DNA of 6,144 nt from Chloroflexota bacterium (GTDB taxonomy: Bacteria > Chloroflexota > Dehalococcoidia > SM23-28-2 > RBG-16-64-32), in the NCBI GenBank assembly GCA_005880055.1, contig VBJS01000093.1:5166-11309 (forward strand). The letters are read 5' to 3'. Both the position numbers and the translations under genes were made by a program. This document shows, in pieces, positions 1 to 6,142 of the stretch (positions within the stretch are counted from its first letter, which is position 1; every line of letters starts with the position of its first letter). A model generated the notes under the pieces. It worked only from the letters and a program-made list of their open reading frames with translations, had not been told where the DNA came from and made no database searches.

Positions 1-1535
1 GGCTTGAGCAGCGAGGCGCGGGCGCGGGCGGCCTGCGTTAGGAAGCCGTATTCACTTCGCTCTGCCTCTGCGGTGTCCAGGCGGCCGACGACGCGGTAGG
101 AGGAGTTGGCGACGACCCGGCGCTCGACCTCGCTCGCCGTCTGCTGGGCGCCGATCAGAATAACGCCGAGGCTGCGGCCGCGCTCGGCGATGTCCAGGAC
201 CACTTCCTTGATGGGGCTCCAGCCCTCTCGCGGGGCGTACTTGTTCAGCTCGTCGAGGACGACGAAGACGAGGGGCTCTCGTTTGCCCTCCTTGTCTTTC
301 TCGTCGAGGAGCTGCTTAAGGATGACGCCGACGACGAAGCGCTTGGCGGCGTCGCGCAGGTTGTTGATCGCAATCACGTTGAGCTGGCGCTTCCCCCAGT
401 CGATCCGGTGCTTTTCCTCTTCCTCGCGGCTGCTCAAGCGGCGGACCAGGTGGCCACAGGCGACGGCGGCGTTGGCGAGGCGGCGAAGGAACGCGCCTCT
501 CGTTGCTTCGGCCACGTGTCCCTTCGAGAAGATGGCGTCCGAATTGTCTGTGATGTGCTCTACGAGGGTCTCGAAATCGGTAATGCGCTCTTCGCCGATC
601 TGGGCGTGGCTTTCTTTCGGTGGCTGGTGCCGCGTGGAGTCGGCAAGGTACCGCTCGCAGACGTTGACGGCGAAGGAGAGCTGGCTCGTCTCCGTGTCGC
701 CCTCAGCAAAGAGGAAGCGGAGCAGACGGCCCTGGCAGAACTCGCGGAGGGACCAAACGTAAGGGGTGACGCCTTCCAGGCGCGTCCCCATGCCATGCAC
801 AAGCTCGAAGGGTGAGTGCGGCGAGGCCGGGGACCACAGGCCCACGTCCTGGAATGGGCCGCAGGGCAGATTGAGTTTGGTGTACTGCTCCGCTGCCTCA
901 CCTGGCAGGCCGGCGTTCGCCTTATCGGCGAACATCAGGTCTTCGCCCTTGACGTTGAAAATGACGCCGCGAGCATTGTGCCGGTTCATGCCGAGGACGT
1001 CTGAATGAAAGAGTCCGTAGAGGAGGAAGAGGGCGTAGCTGGTCTTGGTAGCGACGCCGGAGATGCCCGAGATGTTCACGTGCGCGCCCCGCGTGCCGTC
1101 CAGGAAATCCAGGTTGCCCCAGATGACATCGCCCTCGCGGGAGAGGCCGGCGGCGAAGCGGTTCTTCATGCGGTCGAAGTAGAGCGCGATGTCGCGCGTC
1201 CCGGCCTTGGCGCGGAATACGGTTTGGCCCGGTGAAGGCGGAACAAAAACCTCCGGCTCGATGCGCGTGACGGAGACGTGGGCAGCAGTCGCGATGCCGA
1301 CCGGCAGCACGCCCTCCGCCACTCGGAAGACGTCGGAGTCGAACTTGGCGCCTTCGTAGCGGGCGCGCACCATGTCCACGATGCCGTATATAGTGATCTC
1401 CTCGCGGCCCGGGACCGGAGTAGTGACGGCAACGATGTCGTCGAGCTGGAGGTAGCTGTCCTCGGTCACTCCCACCCAGAACTCGAGGGGATGAGCGGGG
1501 TCACTGCCGAGGACGCGGCCCACTTCCTGGCTCAT
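1..1535 (-). CDS. HerA-like hexameric DNA-translocating ATPase (C-terminus cut off by the window)
   Basis: The minus strand is open from ATG at 1535 to the window edge: 511 complete codons with no stop. Residues 1-110 resemble the HAS-barrel that precedes the motor in HerA proteins (VGRVLGSD near the start, YGIVDMV at 50-56). The P-loop region is at 157-166 (GISGVATKTS), with K164 and T165 in the Walker positions. Walker B is at 422-429 (hydrophobic strand ending in D428 E429), followed by GAQQT at 462-466 (sensor-like Gln) and candidate arginine-finger residues R472/R473. By family knowledge it should be a ring-shaped ATPase that pumps DNA to a partner nuclease. The NurA-like gene lies 79 bp upstream on the same strand, which supports that role. 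A purine-rich GGGAGGGGAG sits 6 nt before the ATG. Bacterial HerA proteins usually have 500-600 residues, so probably only a short C-terminal part is missing. Odd feature: the P-loop lacks the glycine normally found just before the lysine. Family confidence is high; the biological role (repair or defence) is open. Confidence 0.85.
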   Translation of the reverse strand, partial: MSQEVGRVLGSDPAHPLEFWVGVTEDSYLQLDDIVAVTTPVPGREEITIYGIVDMVRARYEGAKFDSDVFRVAEGVLPVGIATAAHVSVTRIEPEVFVPPSPGQTVFRAKAGTRDIALYFDRMKNRFAAGLSREGDVIWGNLDFLDGTRGAHVNISGISGVATKTSYALFLLYGLFHSDVLGMNRHNARGVIFNVKGEDLMFADKANAGLPGEAAEQYTKLNLPCGPFQDVGLWSPASPHSPFELVHGMGTRLEGVTPYVWSLREFCQGRLLRFLFAEGDTETSQLSFAVNVCERYLADSTRHQPPKESHAQIGEERITDFETLVEHITDNSDAIFSKGHVAEATRGAFLRRLANAAVACGHLVRRLSSREEEEKHRIDWGKRQLNVIAINNLRDAAKRFVVGVILKQLLDEKDKEGKREPLVFVVLDELNKYAPREGWSPIKEVVLDIAERGRSLGVILIGAQQTASEVERRVVANSSYRVVGRLDTAEAERSEYGFLTQAARARASLLK

Positions 1536-1614
1536 GGGCCGCTCCCCTCCCTGGTGTCGGCTTGAAACCTGACCACCGGGAGAGAGGAACTGCCGCTGAG
1601 AAGTAAATGCCGGC

Positions 1615-2577
1615 TCATACACCTGCTCCCTGCCGGTGGAAGTGGACCTCGATGTGCCGGCGGATCCACTCGTGGTCGCCCAGCTCATGGCGGAGGAGCG
1701 ATTCGAGCGCGGCGATGGGGTAGAGGTTCTGCGGGGCTCGCCCATCCCAGGCGGAATCGGAGGCGAAAGCAGGGAGGTGCTGCGCCGTTAGGTCCGCGAG
1801 ACGGATCGCCTCCTCGCGGCCGATGCCCGCCATCGTCTCCACCTGCACGATTCCCGCCAGCGGGTGCTCGATGATCCGCGGCGAAGAGAGCCGCACGTAC
1901 CAGGAGTAGACCGGGTGCTCGTAGGCGATCTCGAATACGGGTGTGCGCGTGCCCGGCCGCAGGTCACCCAACACGGTGGAGTAGGGGCGCTCCAGGTAGA
2001 CTGTGCGAATGCTCTTGGCGACGCCGACGGCGTGGGACTTGCGGGTGGGCTGGAAGGTGAGGCGCCCGTCTGCGATGACCAGTTCATGGCCCTTTTGGAT
2101 CATCTGTTGGCCCAGTTTCGTCTCGCCGTCACGCCGTACCCGATCCACTGCGCCGTGCCAGCCTTCTGGCCCTTTTTCCGGCTCTGATTCGGGCTCGAAG
2201 CGGAGGCTCGCGCTACCGCACGCCACGTCGAAAGGATCGCATCGCTCGCCGTCGCCAAGCGCCACGATGCGGCGGGCGGTTTCGGGCTCCAAACGTGAAC
2301 CACCCTCTCGCACGACCGCCGCGCCGATGCCTACGGACACGAACGCCCCGTAGACGAGCCGGCCGTCGTCCTCGCCGATCACCCGGGTCTCGACGCGCTG
2401 AACGCCGTCGACGAAGACGATTGTGTCGGGGCGGGGCATCGGCGCGGGCTGGACCGGCTCCCAGACTTCCGTCTCGACGAAGAGATCCACCGGGCGCGCG
2501 GGTGTGCGGGTGTCGTCCAGCTTCAGGGCGGAGTCGTATGACGGCTCCCATGGGTCGATACGCAAGGTAAGCGGCAT
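1615..2577 (-). CDS. NurA-like nuclease, partner of the HerA-like ATPase
   Basis: A 320-residue protein with the marks of the NurA RNase H-like nuclease fold. A hydrophobic strand ends in an acidic residue and glycine (IVFVDGV, D57). A second strand of the same type follows (LVIADGRL, D170), then a lysine in GVAKSIRTVYL (K188). Near the C-terminus, LYPIAALESLLRHE (285-298) resembles the family's YP-containing last helix. By homology D57 and D170 would bind catalytic metal. NurA cuts DNA ends with HerA as motor. The gap between the first two motifs is long and contains a Glu/Pro-rich stretch (127-138), probably an insertion or linker. The start is well fixed: an in-frame TAG lies 15 nt upstream with no other start codon between. 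No Shine-Dalgarno is visible, but a promoter lies so close that the transcript may be nearly leaderless. The call rests on motifs and on the HerA-like neighbour, not on a database match. Confidence 0.72.
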   Translation of the reverse strand: MPLTLRIDPWEPSYDSALKLDDTRTPARPVDLFVETEVWEPVQPAPMPRPDTIVFVDGVQRVETRVIGEDDGRLVYGAFVSVGIGAAVVREGGSRLEPETARRIVALGDGERCDPFDVACGSASLRFEPESEPEKGPEGWHGAVDRVRRDGETKLGQQMIQKGHELVIADGRLTFQPTRKSHAVGVAKSIRTVYLERPYSTVLGDLRPGTRTPVFEIAYEHPVYSWYVRLSSPRIIEHPLAGIVQVETMAGIGREEAIRLADLTAQHLPAFASDSAWDGRAPQNLYPIAALESLLRHELGDHEWIRRHIEVHFHRQGAGV

Positions 2578-2589
2578 GACGTTTCTGCA

Positions 2590-2618
2590 ATTCTAGCGGA
2601 GAATCGCTCCCTTCCCAA
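2590..2618 (-). promoter_or_regulatory. Candidate sigma-70-type promoter for the NurA-HerA-like operon
   Basis: Reading the minus strand, TTGGGA (2618-2613) and TAGAAT (2595-2590) are separated by exactly 17 nt. They match the TTGACA and TATAAT consensus at 4 and 5 of 6 positions. The -10 box ends 12 nt before the ATG at 2577, so transcription would start about 4-6 nt before the start codon. This agrees with the absence of a Shine-Dalgarno. It would give the nuclease-ATPase pair its own transcription independent of the upstream acyl-CoA dehydrogenase. Confidence 0.5.
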
Positions 2619-2690
2619 CGGAAGCGCATGCGGAATATGTTGGCAACAGGCAAATGGCACTTCGCCTTCGGAAAGCTAACGTTGGAAGGA
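2610..2690. repeat. Widely spaced imperfect inverted repeat between the dehydrogenase and nuclease genes
   Basis: On the minus strand, TCCTTCCAACG (2690-2680) is complementary to CGTTGGGAAGGGA (2620-2608) apart from two extra G residues in the second arm. About 59 nt lie between the arms. The downstream arm overlaps the proposed -35 box TTGGGA. It could be a paired operator or a long-loop RNA stem downstream of the dehydrogenase stop codon. No T-run follows, so it does not look like an intrinsic terminator, and chance is possible. Confidence 0.25.
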
Positions 2691-2704
2691 AGAAGAACGA
2701 AGAC

Positions 2705-3853
2705 TTAGAAGGCAGGGACCCCCAGCAGTTCGCGGCCCAGGATGAGCTTCTGTATCTGGGTGGTGCCCTCGTACAACGAGAGGCCGATGGCGTCGCGGAG
2801 GAGGCCTTCGACCGGGTACTCGCCGAGGTAGCCGACGCCGCCGTGCAGCGATATGGCTGTGCGGGCGGCTCGAACGGCTGCCTCGGTCGCGAACTGCTTC
2901 GCCATCACCACAGCCTTTGTTGCCGGCAGACCCTCGTCGCGGGCGCGCGCCGCCTGCAGCGTCAAGAGGCGCGCCGCTTCACAATCGGTCGCCATGTCGG
3001 CCACCATCTCCTGGATCAGCTGGTGGCCGGCTATCGGCTTACCCCATTGCTTGCGCTGGCCGGCGTAGGCGACGCAGGCCTCCAGACAGGTCTGTATGAT
3101 GCCGACGGCGCAGGCGGCGGTGGAGGTGCGGCCGCTCTCCAGTGATGTCTGGGCGATCTTGAAGCCGTCGCCGGGCTTGCCGAGTAGCCGGTCTCCGCCG
3201 ACACGGAAGTCATCGAAGAAGAGAGCGGCGGTGTTGGAGGCGTGGAGGCCTAGTTTGTCCGTAATCACGCGCCGTTCCAACTCCGGCGACTCACCATCTA
3301 CGATGAACGCCGCCAGCCCTTTGTGGCGCGAGCCGGGCTCGGCCTGGGCAAAGACAATGATGAGGTCGGCTAGGGAGCCGTTGCTAATCCAGAATTTGCT
3401 GCCGCTAAGCACCCAGTCGTCGCCGTCGCGCCGTGCCGTCAGCTCCAGGGCGGCCGGGTCGGAGCCAGCGTTCGGCTCCGAGAGGGCGAACGCTCCCACC
3501 TTCTCGGCGTGCAACAACTGCGGCAGGTAGCGCTGCCGCTGCTCTTCGCTACCAAAGGAGAAGACCGCCGTGCCGACCAGGGAGAGCTGGACGGTTAAAG
3601 CGGCCGTGAAGACGGACGGGCTGGCGCCGCCGACCGCCTCGCAGATCAGCACGTAGGACACATTGTCGATTCCGCCCCCGCCGTAGGCTTCCGGAAAGGG
3701 GCCGGAGAGGAGGCCCGCCTGGGCCATCTTAAGCATGATCTCCAGCGGGAACTGCTCGTCGGCGGCGCGGTCACGGACGTGCGGCTTTATCTCGCGATCG
3801 GCGAAACGTTTAGCCGTGTTATAAACCATAGATTGGGCTTCCGTCAGATGCAC
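2705..3853 (-). CDS. Acyl-CoA dehydrogenase (FAD-dependent)
   Basis: Oxidises an acyl-CoA to the trans-2-enoyl-CoA in the cytoplasm and passes electrons from FAD to electron-transfer flavoprotein. With the GTG start at 3853 it has 382 residues, the usual family size. Family motifs in order: helical N-terminal domain; AFALSEPNAGSD at 121-132 and KFWISNG at 153-159 (flavin and substrate contacts in the beta domain); RKQWGKPI at 267-274; LHGGVGYLGEYPVEGLLRDA at 336-355; and YEGTTQIQ at 361-368. E362 aligns with the catalytic base of medium- and short-chain enzymes. The open frame extends 15 codons further to a GTG at 3898. The internal GTG is preferred because GGGAG lies 7 nt before it and the protein then begins MHLTEAQ, as relatives do. 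Chain length of the substrate cannot be read from sequence. It diverges from the regulator and lies 127 bp upstream of the nuclease gene. Confidence 0.93.
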   Translation of the reverse strand: MHLTEAQSMVYNTAKRFADREIKPHVRDRAADEQFPLEIMLKMAQAGLLSGPFPEAYGGGGIDNVSYVLICEAVGGASPSVFTAALTVQLSLVGTAVFSFGSEEQRQRYLPQLLHAEKVGAFALSEPNAGSDPAALELTARRDGDDWVLSGSKFWISNGSLADLIIVFAQAEPGSRHKGLAAFIVDGESPELERRVITDKLGLHASNTAALFFDDFRVGGDRLLGKPGDGFKIAQTSLESGRTSTAACAVGIIQTCLEACVAYAGQRKQWGKPIAGHQLIQEMVADMATDCEAARLLTLQAARARDEGLPATKAVVMAKQFATEAAVRAARTAISLHGGVGYLGEYPVEGLLRDAIGLSLYEGTTQIQKLILGRELLGVPAF

Positions 3854-3860
3854 GCGTAAT

Positions 3861-3865
3861 CTCCC
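3861..3865 (-). promoter_or_regulatory. Ribosome binding site deciding the dehydrogenase start
   Basis: GGGAG on the minus strand with a 7-nt spacer to GTG at 3853. The alternative upstream GTG at 3898 has no comparable purine tract at a suitable distance. This favours the 382-residue product. Confidence 0.65.
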
Positions 3866-3954
3866 GCCGTTAAGCTCAGATAGCAAACAGTCTAACACCG
3901 CATCCCGGCTGCCCGTGACAGCGCAGGTGGGGACTGTGGGGTAGTGGCGAGAAT

Positions 3955-3960
3955 GAGGAG
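3955..3960 (+). promoter_or_regulatory. Ribosome binding site deciding the regulator start
   Basis: GAGGAG lies 7 nt before ATG at 3968. An in-frame GTG at 3944 would add eight residues (MARMRSLQ) but would put this strong Shine-Dalgarno inside the coding region. ATG 3968 is therefore preferred. Confidence 0.75.
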
Positions 3961-3967
3961 CCTACAA

Positions 3968-4651
3968 ATGAAATCCGAGCAAGCGATACGCGTCTACGTG
4001 GTGGCCGGCTTCGAGGCTTTGCACACAGGACTGGTCGCAGCTATCACCGGCGCGAGGGACATGAGCCTGCTGGGCTCTGCTTCCACGCTGGAGCAGATGC
4101 TTGACGATGACTCGATTAGGGACGCAGACGTCATCGTGCTGGAGGCGCAGTCCATCAACCGGGCGCAGATGGCCGTTGTAAGCCACAGACTGCGGGAATG
4201 GCTTCCCGGCATGCGCGTCCTGTTCCTGGGCAGCGATTCAGACTCGCGCTCGATCTCGCCGGAAGATATCCCCGTTTACATGACTATCAATACCATTGGT
4301 TTCCTGAAGATGGAAGGCGCGGTGGAGCGTATGTTGCAGGCCATCAGACTCATCGCATCCGGCTCCTTCGTCTGCGAGACTGACCTGATCAAGCGAATCT
4401 TGACGCGGTTGACGCAGTGGGCCAGCTACAGCCCCGACGAGGGGGCGGGACACCTATCAGAGAGAGAGGCGGAGGTGCTGGGGCTGGTGGCGATGGGCCG
4501 CTCCAACAAAGAGATCGCACAGGAGCTGTTCCTCTCGGAAGGCACGGTCAAGGTGCACGTGAACCACATCATGACAAAGCTGGGGCTGGAGCGCCGGACG
4601 GAACTCGTGCGGTTCGCGATAACCAAGGGATTCGTACCGACGGACGACTAG
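3968..4651 (+). CDS. LuxR/NarL-family transcriptional regulator with degenerate receiver domain
   Basis: A 227-residue two-domain protein. Residues 7-130 follow the NarL-type receiver pattern: IRVYVVAG strand, DADVIVLEA strand, MRVLFLGSD strand, then TIGFLKMEGAVERMLQAI. Residues 163-222 form a clear LuxR-type DNA-binding domain (LSEREAEVLGLVAMGRSNKEIA, then LSEGTVKVHVNHIMTKLGL). The receiver chemistry is lost: the acidic pair after the first strand is A13-G14 and the phosphoacceptor position after the third strand is E59. The switch lysine (K114) and a Ser at the switch Ser/Thr position (S89) remain. No histidine kinase lies in the window. By inference it acts without Asp phosphorylation, either constitutively, through a ligand, or by protein contact. 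It diverges from the acyl-CoA dehydrogenase and lies 96 bp upstream of the transhydrogenase, so both are candidate targets. Family assignment is secure; the regulon is unknown. Confidence 0.92.
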   Translation: MKSEQAIRVYVVAGFEALHTGLVAAITGARDMSLLGSASTLEQMLDDDSIRDADVIVLEAQSINRAQMAVVSHRLREWLPGMRVLFLGSDSDSRSISPEDIPVYMTINTIGFLKMEGAVERMLQAIRLIASGSFVCETDLIKRILTRLTQWASYSPDEGAGHLSEREAEVLGLVAMGRSNKEIAQELFLSEGTVKVHVNHIMTKLGLERRTELVRFAITKGFVPTDD

Positions 4652-4674
4652 AATAGGGCGGCCGGCGGGCAGCA

Positions 4675-4703
4675 CAGTCAGGCTCTGCTTCCAGTAGTAC
4701 AAT
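4675..4703 (+). promoter_or_regulatory. Possible promoter of the transhydrogenase gene
   Basis: TACAAT at 4698-4703 matches the -10 consensus at 5 of 6 positions. A weak -35 (CAGTCA, 4675-4680, 3 of 6) lies 17 nt before it. A start near 4710 would give a leader of about 38 nt. The poor -35 could mean that an activator is needed, or that the gene is transcribed from the regulator promoter instead. No terminator separates the two genes. Confidence 0.3.
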
Positions 4704-4742
4704 GGGCAGCACCGGCGAAAACGCGACGAACGGGGGCTGCCC
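4704..4742 (+). repeat. Perfect 7-bp inverted repeat (possible leader hairpin) before the TTG start
   Basis: GGGCAGC (4704-4710) and GCTGCCC (4736-4742) are perfectly complementary across a 25-nt loop. An inner CCG/CGG pairing (4712-4714 with 4731-4733) could extend the stem. The 3' side includes part of GGGGG (4732-4736), the only G-rich ribosome-binding candidate for the TTG at 4748. A second copy of GGGCAGCAC lies at 4667-4675, 37 bp before the copy at 4704-4712. In a read-through transcript it could compete for the same 3' arm. There is no T-run, so this is not a terminator. Confidence 0.35.
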
Positions 4743-4747
4743 ACAAC

Positions 4748-6142
4748 TTGCGCGAGACTTACGACCTTATCGTTATCGGCTCCGGGCCTGCCGGTGAGAA
4801 AGGGGCCGCTCAGGCCGCCTACTTTGGCAAGAAGGTTGCGCTCGTGGAGCGCGAGTCAGACCTGGGGGGCGCTTCTTGCAATACCGGTAGCCTGCCCAGC
4901 AAGACGCTGAGGGAAAGCGCGCTGGCCCTCTCCGGCTTGCGCGCTCGCGACCTCTTCGGTGTCGATCTCGCAGTCCGTAGAGGAACAACAGTGCAAGACC
5001 TGCTTGTGCATGAACGCCGCGTCACCTCCGCGGAGCGGGAGGCCATCGAGCTAAACCTGCGTCGCCATGAGGTGGATGTCTACCGCGGCCGGGCGTCCTT
5101 CGTTGATCCGCACACGATCAGCGTGAACGCCGATGGCAAGCCGCCGCTCGCGATACGAGGCGAGGTTATCCTCATTGCCACCGGGTCATCACCGCTGCGG
5201 CCGGCCGCGTTTCCCTTCGAACACCCCCGCATCTGGGATTCTGATCAGGTGGTAAACATGGACTTCATGCCCGGCCGCATGGCGATAGTCGGCGGCGGCG
5301 TGATCGGCTGCGAATACGCCTGTACCTTCGCGGCGCTCGGCGTCGACGTCTATCTCGTCGATGACCGGACGGAGCTGCTGTCCTTCCTGGACAGTGACAT
5401 CTGGTCCGTCCTGCGCGAGGCGATGACGTCACTGGGCGTGAGGTTCGTCACCGGCGAGCGCGTGGTGCAATGCGCGCCTGAGGAGGACATAGTCCGGCTC
5501 ACGCTGGCGTCGGGGCGCTCGATAGATGTTGAGGCAGTCCTTGTCGCAGCCGGGCGCCAGGCCAACACGGACGGCCTTAACCTCGCGGCCGCCGGTCTTG
5601 CCACCGATGGCCGCGGGAGGATCGGCGTGAACAGCTCTTACCAGACGGCGGTGGCCCACATCTACGCGGCGGGCGATGTTGTCGGTTTCCCTGCTCTCGC
5701 CAGCACGAGCATGGAGCAGGCGCGGCTGGCGATGGTCCACGCGTTCGAGTTGAAGTACAAGAAATCGGCGGCGCGTGTCTTACCGCTGGGCGTTTTCACC
5801 ATACCCGAGGTGAGCGTTGCAGGAGAGACGGAGCGGTCTCTGCGAGAAAAAGGGGTGCCGCACATCGTCGGACGCGCCTACTACCAGGGCAACGCGCGCG
5901 GGAAGATCATCGGCGATACCTCGGGCATCTTGAAGCTCCTGTTCCGAGGGGAAGATATGAAGCTGGCGGGAATCAGTGTGCTCGGCGAGAACGCTTCAGA
6001 ACTCGTGCACGTCGGCGTCATGGCGCTGATGCTCGAGGCGGACTACACGGTGTTCATCGAGACCTGCTTCAACTACCCCACCCTGGGGCAGCTTTACAAG
6101 TACGCCACCTACGACGCCATGGGCAGCCGGGCAGCGGGGTAG
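4748..6142 (+). CDS. sthA: Soluble (Si-specific) pyridine nucleotide transhydrogenase
   Basis: A 464-residue cytoplasmic flavoprotein of the disulfide-reductase fold, predicted to move hydride between NADH/NAD+ and NADPH/NADP+. FAD site: IGSGPAG at 10-16 with E34 after the second strand; ATGSSPLRP at 144-152; YAAGDVVGFPALAS at 306-319 (D310). Nucleotide site: VGGGVIGCEYA at 181-191, with D205-D206 ending the next strand. C-terminal dimerisation domain from about 345. Two features separate it from dihydrolipoamide dehydrogenase and support SthA. The redox Cys pair is absent (GGASCNTGSLPSK at 40-52 has Ser at both positions). The C-terminal His-x-His-Pro segment is replaced by FNYPT (441-445), as in SthA. 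TTG at 4748 is the likely start: no ATG or GTG occurs in frame just upstream, and MRETYDLIVIGSG fits the family N-terminus. C44 lies one residue off the usual first Cys. Another transhydrogenase-like flavoprotein cannot be fully excluded. Confidence 0.83.
   Translation: MRETYDLIVIGSGPAGEKGAAQAAYFGKKVALVERESDLGGASCNTGSLPSKTLRESALALSGLRARDLFGVDLAVRRGTTVQDLLVHERRVTSAEREAIELNLRRHEVDVYRGRASFVDPHTISVNADGKPPLAIRGEVILIATGSSPLRPAAFPFEHPRIWDSDQVVNMDFMPGRMAIVGGGVIGCEYACTFAALGVDVYLVDDRTELLSFLDSDIWSVLREAMTSLGVRFVTGERVVQCAPEEDIVRLTLASGRSIDVEAVLVAAGRQANTDGLNLAAAGLATDGRGRIGVNSSYQTAVAHIYAAGDVVGFPALASTSMEQARLAMVHAFELKYKKSAARVLPLGVFTIPEVSVAGETERSLREKGVPHIVGRAYYQGNARGKIIGDTSGILKLLFRGEDMKLAGISVLGENASELVHVGVMALMLEADYTVFIETCFNYPTLGQLYKYATYDAMGSRAAG

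Noticed and set aside
106..762. A 218-codon plus-strand open frame, with overlapping plus-strand frames at 408-815, 766-1008, 1005-1235 and 1278-1565
   Set aside because: All lie antisense to the HerA-like gene, which is continuous and motif-rich on the minus strand. Their products are Arg/Ser-rich or low in recognisable structure, typical of high-GC shadow frames.
1536..1614. Separate promoter or terminator between the nuclease and ATPase genes
   Set aside because: No convincing -10/-35 pair, and the best inverted repeat is only 4 bp (GGTG/CACC). A strong Shine-Dalgarno before the ATPase fits co-transcription.
2213..2653. A 146-codon minus-strand frame overlapping the nuclease gene start
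   Set aside because: It becomes Arg-rich where it overlaps the nuclease in another frame, and only its first 25 codons lie outside. The nuclease frame has recognisable motifs.
2654..3145. A 163-codon plus-strand frame opposite the acyl-CoA dehydrogenase
   Set aside because: Antisense shadow of a well-supported enzyme; no domain motif and no supporting ribosome binding site.
3854..3898. N-terminal extension of the dehydrogenase to a GTG at 3898
   Set aside because: The internal GTG at 3853 has a good Shine-Dalgarno and gives the family-typical N-terminus; the extra 15 residues match nothing expected.
4652..4703. Possible intrinsic terminator after the regulator (GC-rich stretch with GCCGGC)
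   Set aside because: Only short, imperfect stems (GCAG/CTGC) can be drawn and no T-run follows.
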